Origin: Candidimonas humi
Lineage (GTDB): Bacteria; Pseudomonadota; Gammaproteobacteria; Burkholderiales; Burkholderiaceae_B
DNA length: 64,000 bases
Direction: 5' to 3'
NCBI RefSeq assembly: GCF_019166065.1
Contig: NZ_JAHTBN010000001.1
Coordinates: 620,001-684,000, forward strand
A program made the translations under genes and the position numbers. Within the stretch, counting starts at the first letter, position 1. Each line of letters opens with the position of its first letter. This document shows, in pieces, positions 28,916-37,132 of the stretch. Below the pieces are notes generated by a model. That model made no database searches and was not told the DNA's origin. It saw only the letters and a list, made by a program, of their open reading frames with translations.

Positions 28916-30112
28916 CTACTGGCTCGCATAGAAAAACGTCAAGGCGCGGCGCAGCTCGTCGATGACTGCGTAATGCCACAGGCCCAGACCCAGCAGGCCG
29001 GCCACGCAGGCCAGCAGCAAGGACCAGCGCAGCATGGCGGCCTGGTGCGCCACCGAGACCAGGATGCGAGTAAGCAGGCGTTCGCGGGCCGCCAGCAGCC
29101 CGGGCTCCAGCCCTCGCGCCAATGCCATGTCGGCGAGAAACCAGTACAGTTCGCGATCCAGCAGACCGGTGTCCAGTGTGGCGGCCCCGGTCACGCCGGC
29201 GTCGATGCGGCCCAGCATGGCGTCGATATGCCACTCGGCCCAAGGCGCGGCGCAGGCCTTTTGCATCCCGAGCGCGGCGGCCAGACGCATCGATCCGGCC
29301 CCAGGCCGCTCGAGGATGGCGCCCAGCACGGCAAGAAAGCGGACGGCGTGGAAATGCCGGTAGAGGCGCCACGGCCCATGGCGATCCAGCACTGCTCGCA
29401 AAGCGCCGGTGAGATTCGGCAGCGACCACAACAACAAGCCCAGGCTCGCGGCCAGCCCCGCTACCGCCATCGGCCAATATGCCTGTACCCACGCCGAGAA
29501 CTCGAACAGACGGCGCGTCAGTATGCCCAGATACTCGTCGGGAACCGCCTGGAAGGTCTGGCGCAGGCGCGGCGCGGTATAGGCCGGTACCGCCAGCACC
29601 AGGCCCGACAGCAACAACAGTGCCACCAGCGCCGGCCAGAGCGCCGCAAACAGTAGTTCTCGGGCCCGGCCCACCAATCGCGCCACCTGGCCCAAATCGT
29701 GCAGGGTGCGCGCCAGCGCCTCGTTGCCTTGCGACTGGGCGGCCGCGATCAGCCCCAGTTCCATCGCCGGCAGGCTTCCTCCCCAAGTCCGCAGCAAGCT
29801 GCCGCCGCTGTCCTGGTAGGTTTGCGCCCAGCGCCGCGCCAGCCGGCCGCGCAAAGTGGCAGAGCCATAGCGCGCGGCATCGGCAAGAAATATGCCGTGC
29901 AGAGTGCGCCGCCCCTGCTCGCCCTGCATCAGGGCCGCCAGATATTCGTAATAGTCGGCACGCCGGCTGCCGAACAGCAGGCCGTCGAACGCCTGGGCCA
30001 GGCGCGAGACGGCATCGTGCAGCATCCCCGCGGCCCGCACGCGTTTGGCCGGACTGCCGCCCGGGGCGTTCGGGATCGTGGGGCGGGAAGCCCTGGCGCC
30101 CGCGGGTTTCAT
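28916..30112 (-). CDS. pilR: Type IVb pilus inner-membrane platform protein, PilR-like (T2SF family)
   Basis: 398 residues from the ATG overlapping the pilQ stop (ATGA). It has the GspF/PilC-type topology: a cytoplasmic domain, a hydrophobic segment (LFAALWPALVALLLLSGLV), a second (MAVAGLAASLGLLLWSL), another cytoplasmic domain, and a last one ([17 protein letters not shown]). The polytopic platform protein couples the PilQ ATPase to pilin extraction and polymerisation. Assignment rests on topology, position after pilQ and weak family resemblance (ALGMQKACAAPW, LDTGLLDRELYWF). A later Met (MLHDAV) is an alternative start. Confidence 0.8.
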   Translation of the reverse strand: MKPAGARASRPTIPNAPGGSPAKRVRAAGMLHDAVSRLAQAFDGLLFGSRRADYYEYLAALMQGEQGRRTLHGIFLADAARYGSATLRGRLARRWAQTYQDSGGSLLRTWGGSLPAMELGLIAAAQSQGNEALARTLHDLGQVARLVGRARELLFAALWPALVALLLLSGLVLAVPAYTAPRLRQTFQAVPDEYLGILTRRLFEFSAWVQAYWPMAVAGLAASLGLLLWSLPNLTGALRAVLDRHGPWRLYRHFHAVRFLAVLGAILERPGAGSMRLAAALGMQKACAAPWAEWHIDAMLGRIDAGVTGAATLDTGLLDRELYWFLADMALARGLEPGLLAARERLLTRILVSVAHQAAMLRWSLLLACVAGLLGLGLWHYAVIDELRRALTFFYASQ

Positions 30113-31908
30113 GCCACCACCCTCAGGCTCGCACCGTCGCGCAGTTGCAGCAGACGTTCGCAGGTTTCGAAGGACTGGAACCGGGCCTCGATCTCGCGCG
30201 GATCTATCTCGCCCGCCAGAGCTTTGCATACGGCGCTGTCCATGGCGCTATGCCAGGAGCCTGTGTCCATGCCGGGCGCAGGGCGGTGTCCGGCATGCCC
30301 GTGCAGGAAACCGTCGCCTGGCGCCGCCGAGCCGCGGCGCACATAATCGAAAAAGCCCGGCGCCAATTGCGGCTCGAGGTATTCGGCCGCCACCGTGCGG
30401 CCATTGCAGCCGTCGAGTTCCGGCACCTGCGGGTTGCGGCAGCGGGAACAGCCCTGCGGGTTGCGTATGCGCAGCGCGGCCGGGTCGCAGCCGTACAGGC
30501 GCCGCAAACGCTCGAGCCATGAACGCCAGGCCGCGCCGTCGCGCTGCCGGCCGTCCAGCCCCGGCGCACCAGCCAGCAGCCGGCTCGCGGGCCATGCGCA
30601 GTGCTCGCACAAACGGGGCAGCAAAGCCTGATACACCACCAGCTTGAGTATGCCCGGCGTGGCCAGGAAGTCGCGCGGTATGCCTATGGCCTCCGAGGCC
30701 AGACGTTCGCAGGCCAGCCAGGCCGAGGGTGCGTGCGTGGTGGTGTACAGGCTCGCGCCGGAGCCCGCCAGGTCGACGAAAGCGCGGCCGGACTCGCGAT
30801 CGCGGATTTCCCCAAGCAGCACGTCGTTCATGGCCGCGCGCTTCAGGGCCCGGAGCTTGGCGGCATACACGCTCGCGCCGCCTTGCGCGCCCGCATCGCG
30901 CGCCACGGTATTCTGTATGGCCCCTGGGATGAGGTATTCGACCGGGTCCTCGATGGTGATGATCTTGCGGTGCGCGGGGATGCCCGCCACGAGACATGCC
31001 AGCGTGGTGGACTTGCCCGAGCCTACCGTGCCGGCGAAGACGATGGCGCCGCCTTCGGAATGCATGGCGCGTTCTATGGCCGCTACCTGCTCGGGCAGAT
31101 AGCCCAGGCTTTCCAGGCCATGGCCAAGCGCGAGATTGTCGCGTTCCAACAGACGCAGGCAGACGCTGGGGCCCCTGTCGGCCGCCAGCGAAGCCCAGCG
31201 CAGCACGATCGGCCGGCCGTCGACATGCCGGCACAAACGCCCCTGCTGTTCGATCTGCGGATCGAACACCACGCCGTTGCCGCCTTCGATCTCCATCCAC
31301 GCCACGGCCAGCATGTCGGCCAAGGTACGCGTAGGCAGGCGGCGAAAGCGCTCCGGTTCGACATAGCGCCCGGCGATCGTGAACTTGACTTCCGATTCGG
31401 GCCGGTTCCAATGCACATTCAGATGGATGTCGCTGGCGCCGTGGCGCGCACCCCACTCGACCACTTCCTGGAAGACCTCGACCAGGGCGCTGCGGGCCCG
31501 CTCCGCACCAGCCATGCCCTGGCGCCACCCCGCCCGGTCCTTGCGCGGATCGAACTGGCCGCGCGCCACCGACAGCAGCAGCGAGGCATCCAGCGCATAG
31601 CGCTGCGGCGTGGCCAATGCATAGCCCTGCGCCTGGACACGCCTGGCCAGTTCGTCGGCCAGGTCGCTGCCCACGTGTTCGGGCAAGGCGAAGATCGCCA
31701 CGCAGCCATCGTCGAGTTGAACCGGACACATGCGGCCGGCCAGGGCCTGGACACGCAGTTCCGCGGCCAAGGGGCGCATTCCTCCCGTAATGGCGGCGCG
31801 CAGTGCATCGGGGCCGCGTATGTCCAGTGCGCTGGACGCATCGAAACGCGGGACCGGAGCCTGCGGGCGCGTTCGGGCTTGAGCGAGGTGTCCTGGGCGC
31901 GCGAACAT
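30109..31908 (-). CDS. pilQ: Type IVb pilus assembly ATPase, PilQ-like (GspE/VirB11 family)
   Basis: 599 residues starting one base after the pilP stop, with GGGAGG upstream. It is a secretion ATPase: Walker A GTVGSGKSTT at about 293-302, Asp box (TIEDPVEYLIPGA) at about 318-330, Walker B region DVLLGEIRD at 362-370, His box (TTTHAPSA), and two CxxC pairs (CEHC and CSRC) that resemble the zinc site of GspE/PilB. It should power assembly of the thin pilus from the cytoplasmic face. No separate retraction ATPase is present in the cluster. Confidence 0.9.
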   Translation of the reverse strand: MFARPGHLAQARTRPQAPVPRFDASSALDIRGPDALRAAITGGMRPLAAELRVQALAGRMCPVQLDDGCVAIFALPEHVGSDLADELARRVQAQGYALATPQRYALDASLLLSVARGQFDPRKDRAGWRQGMAGAERARSALVEVFQEVVEWGARHGASDIHLNVHWNRPESEVKFTIAGRYVEPERFRRLPTRTLADMLAVAWMEIEGGNGVVFDPQIEQQGRLCRHVDGRPIVLRWASLAADRGPSVCLRLLERDNLALGHGLESLGYLPEQVAAIERAMHSEGGAIVFAGTVGSGKSTTLACLVAGIPAHRKIITIEDPVEYLIPGAIQNTVARDAGAQGGASVYAAKLRALKRAAMNDVLLGEIRDRESGRAFVDLAGSGASLYTTTHAPSAWLACERLASEAIGIPRDFLATPGILKLVVYQALLPRLCEHCAWPASRLLAGAPGLDGRQRDGAAWRSWLERLRRLYGCDPAALRIRNPQGCSRCRNPQVPELDGCNGRTVAAEYLEPQLAPGFFDYVRRGSAAPGDGFLHGHAGHRPAPGMDTGSWHSAMDSAVCKALAGEIDPREIEARFQSFETCERLLQLRDGASLRVVA

Positions 31909-31909
31909 C

Positions 31910-32584
31910 TCAGCCTCCCGCCCATTGCGAAGGATGCAGGCACAGCGTGTGCGCCTCGCCGCGGCGTTCCAAGTGCACGCAAGATCCGGTGATGCCATGC
32001 AGGCGATATGCCTGCGCGTCGGCCTTGGCCCCCAGGGGCAGTGGCTGGCCGCGCAGATATACGAGCGGGCGCGATCCGACCCGTACTTCGGCCAGCAGCT
32101 TCTTGCCCACGCCATAGATGGCGAGCAGCTTGAGCCCTTCCCTGCCCGGCCCCGCACCGGCAGGCGCCGAGTCGGAATAGCGGTGATTACGCGCGCGGCC
32201 GCGCGCCAGTTCCAGCGCCTCGACAGTTTCCAGGTGCATCAGTTCGCGCACCGACATTTGCTCGGCCGCAAGCGTTCCGCCATCGGGCCCGAGACCGGGC
32301 GCCGCGCCCTGCGCCTGCGGCGTGCCCGGCCCGGATGCGCCCTGCCTCGCATCCGGCGGCCGATCATGCGGGCGGCCCTGCGATGAGCCGACCGGAGCTT
32401 GCGGCGGCCGAGCCTGCAGCGCCGCTTGCCCCTGCATGGGCCGGGAGCGATCCAGCGCCTGCGCCGGACGCGGCAGCCCCGCCAGGAGCCCGGCTACCGG
32501 CAAGACTCCCCATGCCCAGCGGCGCAACGCCCGCAAGACTCTCGGGCGCGGACGGGGCTTCATCCTGTGGATACTGGATTTCAT
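31910..32584 (-). CDS. pilP: Type IVb pilus biogenesis protein, PilP-like
   Basis: 224 residues with a signal peptide (basic RPRPRVLRALRR, then AWGVLPVAGLLAG and a PAQA cleavage region), a Pro/Gly/Gln-rich linker, and a C-terminal beta domain (LKLLAIYGVGKKLLAEVRVG) typical of the R64 PilP family of periplasmic pilus-assembly factors. The start is well supported by GGGAG 7 bases upstream of ATG. The first 221 bases overlap the end of pilO in another frame. It is followed by pilQ after one base. Confidence 0.8.
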   Translation of the reverse strand: MKSSIHRMKPRPRPRVLRALRRWAWGVLPVAGLLAGLPRPAQALDRSRPMQGQAALQARPPQAPVGSSQGRPHDRPPDARQGASGPGTPQAQGAAPGLGPDGGTLAAEQMSVRELMHLETVEALELARGRARNHRYSDSAPAGAGPGREGLKLLAIYGVGKKLLAEVRVGSRPLVYLRGQPLPLGAKADAQAYRLHGITGSCVHLERRGEAHTLCLHPSQWAGG

Positions 32585-33866
32585 ATAGATCTCCCATCAA
32601 GGACAAGTGCAGGCTGCTGCTTTTCAAGGCCGGCCGCGCGGCGTCGCGCAGCGACAACGACACCTTGCGCCATGCCATGGCCTGTGTGTATGGCAGCAAG
32701 AGGCTGGCCGAGCGCAGCGGGCCATGGATTTCCACGGACCGCAACATGTAGGCCGGCAGGCTCGCGGGCCGGGGCAGAGGCCGCCCTTGCGCATCGCGCG
32801 GCGCCGCGGCCTCGAGCTTGCGGCCCTTGCCCAGGCGCAGGCTTGCGAACGCAGGCAGGATCGCCTGCAACGCGCTGATCAAGTGGCGTTCGTTATGGGC
32901 GTGGCTGCTCAGGACATGTTCGTCGAGCGGCAGGCCCCGATATGCAAGCTGCCAATGGACGCCGGCCTGTTCCATGGACGGGAAGTCCAGGCGCCAATGT
33001 CGCGGCGCGGCGGCCAGCAGCCCGGCATTGCTGGCATGCGCATCGCGGCGCTCATAGCGCGCCGTGCACAGCCACGCGCCGGGCCGCGCCTCGCAAGCAG
33101 CATGCGACAATCGCCACCCCGCCAGGCTTACCGGCAAGGCATAGAATTCCGCCAATACCGACCGGGTGCCGGCCACCCCATGCAAGACGTGCTTGCGCTG
33201 CGCCTTGCGCAATGCTGCGCGCCAGGCCTGCTCGGCGTCGACGCCGGCAGCCGCCTGCGCCGGCCGGGACGGACGCAAGGCCTGCCAGGCACGCGGCAGC
33301 AGCATGGCCAGCAGCGCTGCCAACACCAGCCACTGCAGGCGGCGCGGCAACAGGCGCTGCCAGCGCGCCGCCACCGGCACGAGCCGCGTCTGTACCGTGG
33401 CGGCCGCTTCTATCTGCGCCAGGCCAGGCGCCTCGTATCCCGCTGCGCCGGGCAAGACCGCGAGGCGGGGATAGGCTTGCCTCAGTTCGGCCAGGATGTG
33501 CGCCGCGTCCTCGGACGATTCGAACAATCTGTCGGTGCGCATCACCACCGCGCCGTCATGCACGGCCACCAGCCAGTGGCGCCGCGGCGCGAGTTCCAGC
33601 AACAGCGCGAACGTGCCGACGCCGAACAGCAGCGCCAAGCCCTGGGCGGCCGAATGGATGGGCCGCGGCCCCGTCGCGGCCCTTGCGGACAGCCGCGCCA
33701 TGCCGGCCGCGGCGGCGCCGTCCCCGGCCACCACCACATGCGTCGCCTTGACACGCCGCGCCCTGCGCTGCGCCTCGCTCACTGCCCTGCCGGGAATGAG
33801 CGGCTGCCACTCCAGGCCGAAGGCCAGGGACACCGAGGCGCCGGGGATTATCAGTACGCCGTCCAA
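32364..33866 (-). CDS. pilO: Type IVb pilus inner-membrane protein, PilO-like (PilO2 family)
   Basis: 500 residues. The N-terminal cytoplasmic actin-like/PilM-like portion includes FGLEWQPLIPG, characteristic of the PilO2 family. A single membrane segment (LQWLVLAALLAMLLP) is at about 178-193, followed by a periplasmic domain. The start codon is TTG, supported by AAGGGGG 7 bases upstream. No later Met preserves the conserved N-terminus. The final ~75 residues are a low-complexity Ala/Gly/Ser/Pro tail lying over the start of pilP. The protein should link the ATPase/platform to the secretin. Confidence 0.8.
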   Translation of the reverse strand: MDGVLIIPGASVSLAFGLEWQPLIPGRAVSEAQRRARRVKATHVVVAGDGAAAAGMARLSARAATGPRPIHSAAQGLALLFGVGTFALLLELAPRRHWLVAVHDGAVVMRTDRLFESSEDAAHILAELRQAYPRLAVLPGAAGYEAPGLAQIEAAATVQTRLVPVAARWQRLLPRRLQWLVLAALLAMLLPRAWQALRPSRPAQAAAGVDAEQAWRAALRKAQRKHVLHGVAGTRSVLAEFYALPVSLAGWRLSHAACEARPGAWLCTARYERRDAHASNAGLLAAAPRHWRLDFPSMEQAGVHWQLAYRGLPLDEHVLSSHAHNERHLISALQAILPAFASLRLGKGRKLEAAAPRDAQGRPLPRPASLPAYMLRSVEIHGPLRSASLLLPYTQAMAWRKVSLSLRDAARPALKSSSLHLSLMGDLYEIQYPQDEAPSAPESLAGVAPLGMGSLAGSRAPGGAAASGAGAGSLPAHAGASGAAGSAAASSGRLIAGPPA

Positions 33867-33878
33867 GGTTCGCCCCCT

Positions 33879-35522
33879 TCAATAGCCTTCTTCGACCTGG
33901 GCGGTGATCAGCACCACCGTTGTCAGGCGCTGGCTGGAAGCGCGGTCGCTGCCGCCCAGCAACATGGGCAGCCCCGGGTTGAGCCGGCGGGCCTCGGTTT
34001 GCTCCTGCTTGCGGTCGAATCCCGAGACCAGCAGGGGCTGGCCGGGCAGCAGCATGAGCTGCTGCACGGTGCCGTTGCCGTCAATGGTGATCTGCTGCAA
34101 TTGCAGCGGATTGCTCTTGTCGCCGAAGGTGACGGATTTCAGCGGCTGGGCCACGGTATTGTCGTAGGCCAGCGACAGCAGGATGCGCCCGTCGTCCTGC
34201 GCATCCGGCACCAGCGTGAGCAGCGAGCCCACCGTGACGTCCTTCTGGCTGACCGACACGGAAGGCAGCGCCATGCCGGCCTCGGTGCCCAGCGCCGTGG
34301 TCTGGACCCGATCTATGTACGAAAACGTGGTCCTGACCGCGTGGGTAATCGGCCTGCGGTTCAAAGTCAACGCGGGTACGCTGCTGCGGCGTAGTACCGT
34401 GCCGACCTGGCCCAGGGCCTTGATGATGGCCTCCGAACCCTTGAAGGACCCGGTGTTCAGGCCTACGCCCAGGCTGCCGCCGTCCACCAGGCCCTGGCCC
34501 GGCATGGTCAGGGCCGCGGCGGCCCGTGCGCTGGAAAACACCAGATTCCAGTCCAGCCCGGCTTGCGCATCGTCCTGCAAAGCCAAGGTGATTTCCTCGA
34601 AGACCAGGCGCACCCGCCGCGTGAGCGAACGGTTTTCATGCTCCAGATAGACGGCGATGCGGCGCAAGACCTCCGGCGTGTCGGTGACCACCACCGAGGC
34701 GCTCGCGCCGGACTCGGCGACCACCGTGCCGGCGCGCGACAGGAAGGGCTCGAGCCGGGCGCGCACCACCGCCAGCAGGTCTTGCTTGCCGCCCGACAGA
34801 CTGGTGCGCGAGGTGCTGGCAAAGCCTTCGCTGTTGGCATCGCCGCCCAGGCCGAGCGACGCTTCGGCGCGCGCATCCAGAGTCAGTGCGCGCACGTCGA
34901 AGACTCGGGTTTCCGTGCGGTAGAACTCGATGCGGCCATGCGCGTAGCGCCAGGCCACCCCGATCTGCGCGGCGATGCGGTCGAGTATCTGCGCCAGCGG
35001 CTGCCGTCCCGCGGACAGCACGATGCGCTGCGGCGCGGCCGCTGCTTCGGCACCGGCGCTGCCGGCCAGCCGCGGCGCGAAGCGTTGCGCGGGCAGCAGG
35101 CATTCGGGACTGACGTATACGGGTATGGATGTCGCTGCGGTAATGCGCTGCGCCATGGCGGGCAGGTCTTGCGCGTCCTCGGCATACAGCATGGTCGTGC
35201 TGACATTGGCACGCAGCGCCAGCGGCAGGCTCAGTTCGCGCGCCAGCGGCGTGGCGCGGCCCGCAAGCCACGGCCGGCCCACGTCCTGGGCGCGGCGGCG
35301 CGCCGCCGGGTCGCCGAGCCCGCGGCGGAACGTGTCGTGGCGCGCTTGCAGAGTGGTTTGCGCGCCGGCCGACTCCTGGCCCAGGCGCCGCATTTTTTCC
35401 GCCAGGACACAAGAGCCCAGCAGCGCGCAGGCCGCCACGCAGGCCAGGCAGCGCAGCGCGCGTGCGCAGGACCGTGGCCCTTCGGCCCGGGCTGCTGCGC
35501 CGCCATGCCGGCTCGTAGTCAT
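33879..35522 (-). CDS. pilN: Type IVb pilus secretin lipoprotein, PilN-like
   Basis: 547 residues with a lipoprotein signal (lipobox LGSC, Cys38), N-terminal secretin-type N domains (TSIPVYVSPEC; ILDRIAAQIGVAWRY) and a C-terminal secretin beta-domain (VRLVFEEITLALQDDAQAG, VPALTLNRRPITHAV, LLVSGFDRKQ). R64/TCP-type secretins of this class form the outer-membrane pore for the thin pilus. The start overlaps the stop of the upstream TcpQ-like gene (ATGA). The pilO gene follows after 12 bases. Confidence 0.9.
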   Translation of the reverse strand: MTTSRHGGAAARAEGPRSCARALRCLACVAACALLGSCVLAEKMRRLGQESAGAQTTLQARHDTFRRGLGDPAARRRAQDVGRPWLAGRATPLARELSLPLALRANVSTTMLYAEDAQDLPAMAQRITAATSIPVYVSPECLLPAQRFAPRLAGSAGAEAAAAPQRIVLSAGRQPLAQILDRIAAQIGVAWRYAHGRIEFYRTETRVFDVRALTLDARAEASLGLGGDANSEGFASTSRTSLSGGKQDLLAVVRARLEPFLSRAGTVVAESGASASVVVTDTPEVLRRIAVYLEHENRSLTRRVRLVFEEITLALQDDAQAGLDWNLVFSSARAAAALTMPGQGLVDGGSLGVGLNTGSFKGSEAIIKALGQVGTVLRRSSVPALTLNRRPITHAVRTTFSYIDRVQTTALGTEAGMALPSVSVSQKDVTVGSLLTLVPDAQDDGRILLSLAYDNTVAQPLKSVTFGDKSNPLQLQQITIDGNGTVQQLMLLPGQPLLVSGFDRKQEQTEARRLNPGLPMLLGGSDRASSQRLTTVVLITAQVEEGY

Positions 35523-36754
35523 GACACCCTCGCGGGGTCGGCGCTGCGGTCGCAGGCCTGCGCATAGGGCACGATGCGCAGCACCTTGTTCGAATAAAAA
35601 CAGGGCTGCAGGGGTTTTTCGGAAAGCTCGGTGGAGGCGACCAGGTCTTGCACGGAACGCTTGAAGCCGGAATCGAAACGGGCCGAGCCGGTGATGGGAA
35701 TATCGGCGTCCACCGCCCAGTGCTCGGGCTCGAACGTCCAGCCGGCCGCGCGCGCCCAGCGCGACAGGGCCTGTCTGAGATTGCCGTCTTGCGGCCCAAC
35801 CTGGTAGCGGGCGCTGAGACTACCGTCTTGCGGCCCGGCCTGGTAGCGGACGGCAACGGGGCCGGCCAGCGCCACCGGAGCGGGGCTCGCTGCCGGCTTG
35901 GCTCTCTGGCCGGCGGCGGCCGCAAGGGCCGGAGTCCGGCTGGAAGCATAGGCCGTGTCGCGCAACGTTATCGCGCCCTGCCCGATCGGCGCTGCGCCCC
36001 GCCCGGCCGGCATGGCGGCAGGCTTGTGCAATACCGAGAGTGCGGCGGCCGATTCCGCAACACCAGCCGCCCGACTGGCTGCCGGAGGCTTTACGGAAAG
36101 ACCGGCGGCCAAGCCAACCCACCTGGGCTCCGCCGCCAATGCCGCCGTCCGGCCGGCGGCCGATGCCGATGCCGATGCCGGCATTGGCGATACCGGTGAT
36201 GGCGGCGATACCCGCGATGGCAGCGATACCGGCGATGTCGGCGATGTCGGCACAGCCGACGGCCTGGCGGGCAGGTTTGGGCCCGGCCCGGTGGACGATG
36301 TCCGTATCGGCGATGCGACAGCCTGCCCCGAAGCCGGAGGCCGCGCGGCGGCGGACTGGGCGGGCGCCGAAGCCGGTGACTCGCCACGCGCGGCACGCTC
36401 GACCAGGCTGCGCAGGCCGCCGCCGCGCAGCACCAGCCGGGGCCAGACGCCGTCGAGCACCACGTAAGGACCCGCAAGACGATAGTCCAAGGGCTGGTCG
36501 CCGCGCTCGCCACCGCGAAATATGGCTGGAACGGCTTGGCCCGGCGCAAACTGCAGCCAGGTCTGGCGCCCATCGTCGAATACCTGCAGAGGCGCTACGG
36601 CCCGGTCGCCGGACAGGCGCCAGCGGAAATCGTATTGCCGTTCGCCGGACGCGAGGCCCGGCCCCGAGCGGCCCGGCAGCCAGCCCCAGTCCGGCATGGA
36701 GGTACACGCGCACAACAAGCCGGCAAGTCCGGCGGCAAGCAGGATTCTGGGCAT
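35519..36754 (-). CDS. TcpQ-domain lipoprotein, PilL-like, first gene of the pil cluster
   Basis: 411 residues from MPRILL, chosen because it gives a clean lipoprotein signal (LLCAC). The N-terminal domain has a VirB9/CagX-like strand pattern (YDFRWRLSGDRAVAPLQVFDDG). The long middle is a Pro/Ser/Ala-rich linker of about 180 residues. The C-terminal ~85 residues resemble TcpQ, a partner of TCP-type secretins (LRQALSRWARAAGW, then ITGSARFDSGFKRSVQDLV). It probably helps localise or stabilise PilN. A start at 36796 is possible. A 13-residue tandem duplication (ARYQxGPQDGxL) precedes the TcpQ domain. Confidence 0.72.
   Translation of the reverse strand: MPRILLAAGLAGLLCACTSMPDWGWLPGRSGPGLASGERQYDFRWRLSGDRAVAPLQVFDDGRQTWLQFAPGQAVPAIFRGGERGDQPLDYRLAGPYVVLDGVWPRLVLRGGGLRSLVERAARGESPASAPAQSAAARPPASGQAVASPIRTSSTGPGPNLPARPSAVPTSPTSPVSLPSRVSPPSPVSPMPASASASAAGRTAALAAEPRWVGLAAGLSVKPPAASRAAGVAESAAALSVLHKPAAMPAGRGAAPIGQGAITLRDTAYASSRTPALAAAAGQRAKPAASPAPVALAGPVAVRYQAGPQDGSLSARYQVGPQDGNLRQALSRWARAAGWTFEPEHWAVDADIPITGSARFDSGFKRSVQDLVASTELSEKPLQPCFYSNKVLRIVPYAQACDRSADPARVS
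35775..35852. repeat. 39-bp direct repeat inside the TcpQ-like gene
   Basis: Two adjacent 39-base copies (35775-35813 and 35814-35852), differing at a few positions, encode the repeated 13-residue ARYQxGPQDGxLx unit in front of the TcpQ domain. Confidence 0.9.
36160..36252. repeat. Degenerate short tandem repeat in the TcpQ-like gene linker
   Basis: CCGATG/GGCGAT words recur every 6-15 bases and encode the Pro/Ser/Val/Ala-rich linker (SPTSPVSLPSRVSPPSP). The compositional bias matches a flexible spacer. Confidence 0.6.
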
Positions 36755-36929
36755 GGCCGCATCCGGTGGAAACCACGCAATATCGCGTGGCCTCATCTTG
36801 CTGCAGGCTCGGGCGGCAGCGCCACGCCGGAATCTACGCAAGGATGTTTTTGTCGGATGCAAGCCAGGCCGCGCGGCAATGCGCCATCCCGCATGCGCAG
36901 GCCGCGACGCGCGTCCGTACCCATGGATG

Positions 36930-36965
36930 AAAAAGCCCCGGCGGCCATTGCCGGCCGCCGGGGCT
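36930..36965 (-). terminator. Rho-independent terminator between the binding-protein gene and the pil cluster
   Basis: A 13-bp stem (AGCCCCGGCGGCC / GGCCGCCGGGGCT) with a six-base loop, followed on the minus strand by TTTTT. It ends the transcript of the UgpB-like gene at 37133 and separates it from the pil cluster, which must therefore have its own promoter in 36755-36930. The adjacent 36966-37132 stretch has short ACTCGAACTAC repeats and no gene. Confidence 0.88.
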
Positions 36966-37132
36966 AATACGTATTCGAACTACTTACTCTACTTACTCGA
37001 ACTACCTACTCGCACTTGCTCGAGCCGCTACCTGAATCGCTAAAGCAGTTGTCCCAACCGCTATCTGCAACTACCCGCAGCACCCAAGGCGCCGCCCGCA
37101 ACGGCAAGCGACTCAGGCCCGCGGACCACGCC

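Noticed and set aside
26766-36754. Conjugative plasmid or ICE integrated at this site
   Set aside because: Only pilus genes are present; no relaxase, coupling protein, replication or integrase genes, and no tRNA or att-like direct repeats at the edges.
36966-37132. Short ACTCGAACTAC-like repeats considered as a CRISPR remnant or tRNA fragment
   Set aside because: Units are about 10 bases, irregular and without spacers of constant length; no tRNA cloverleaf can be formed.
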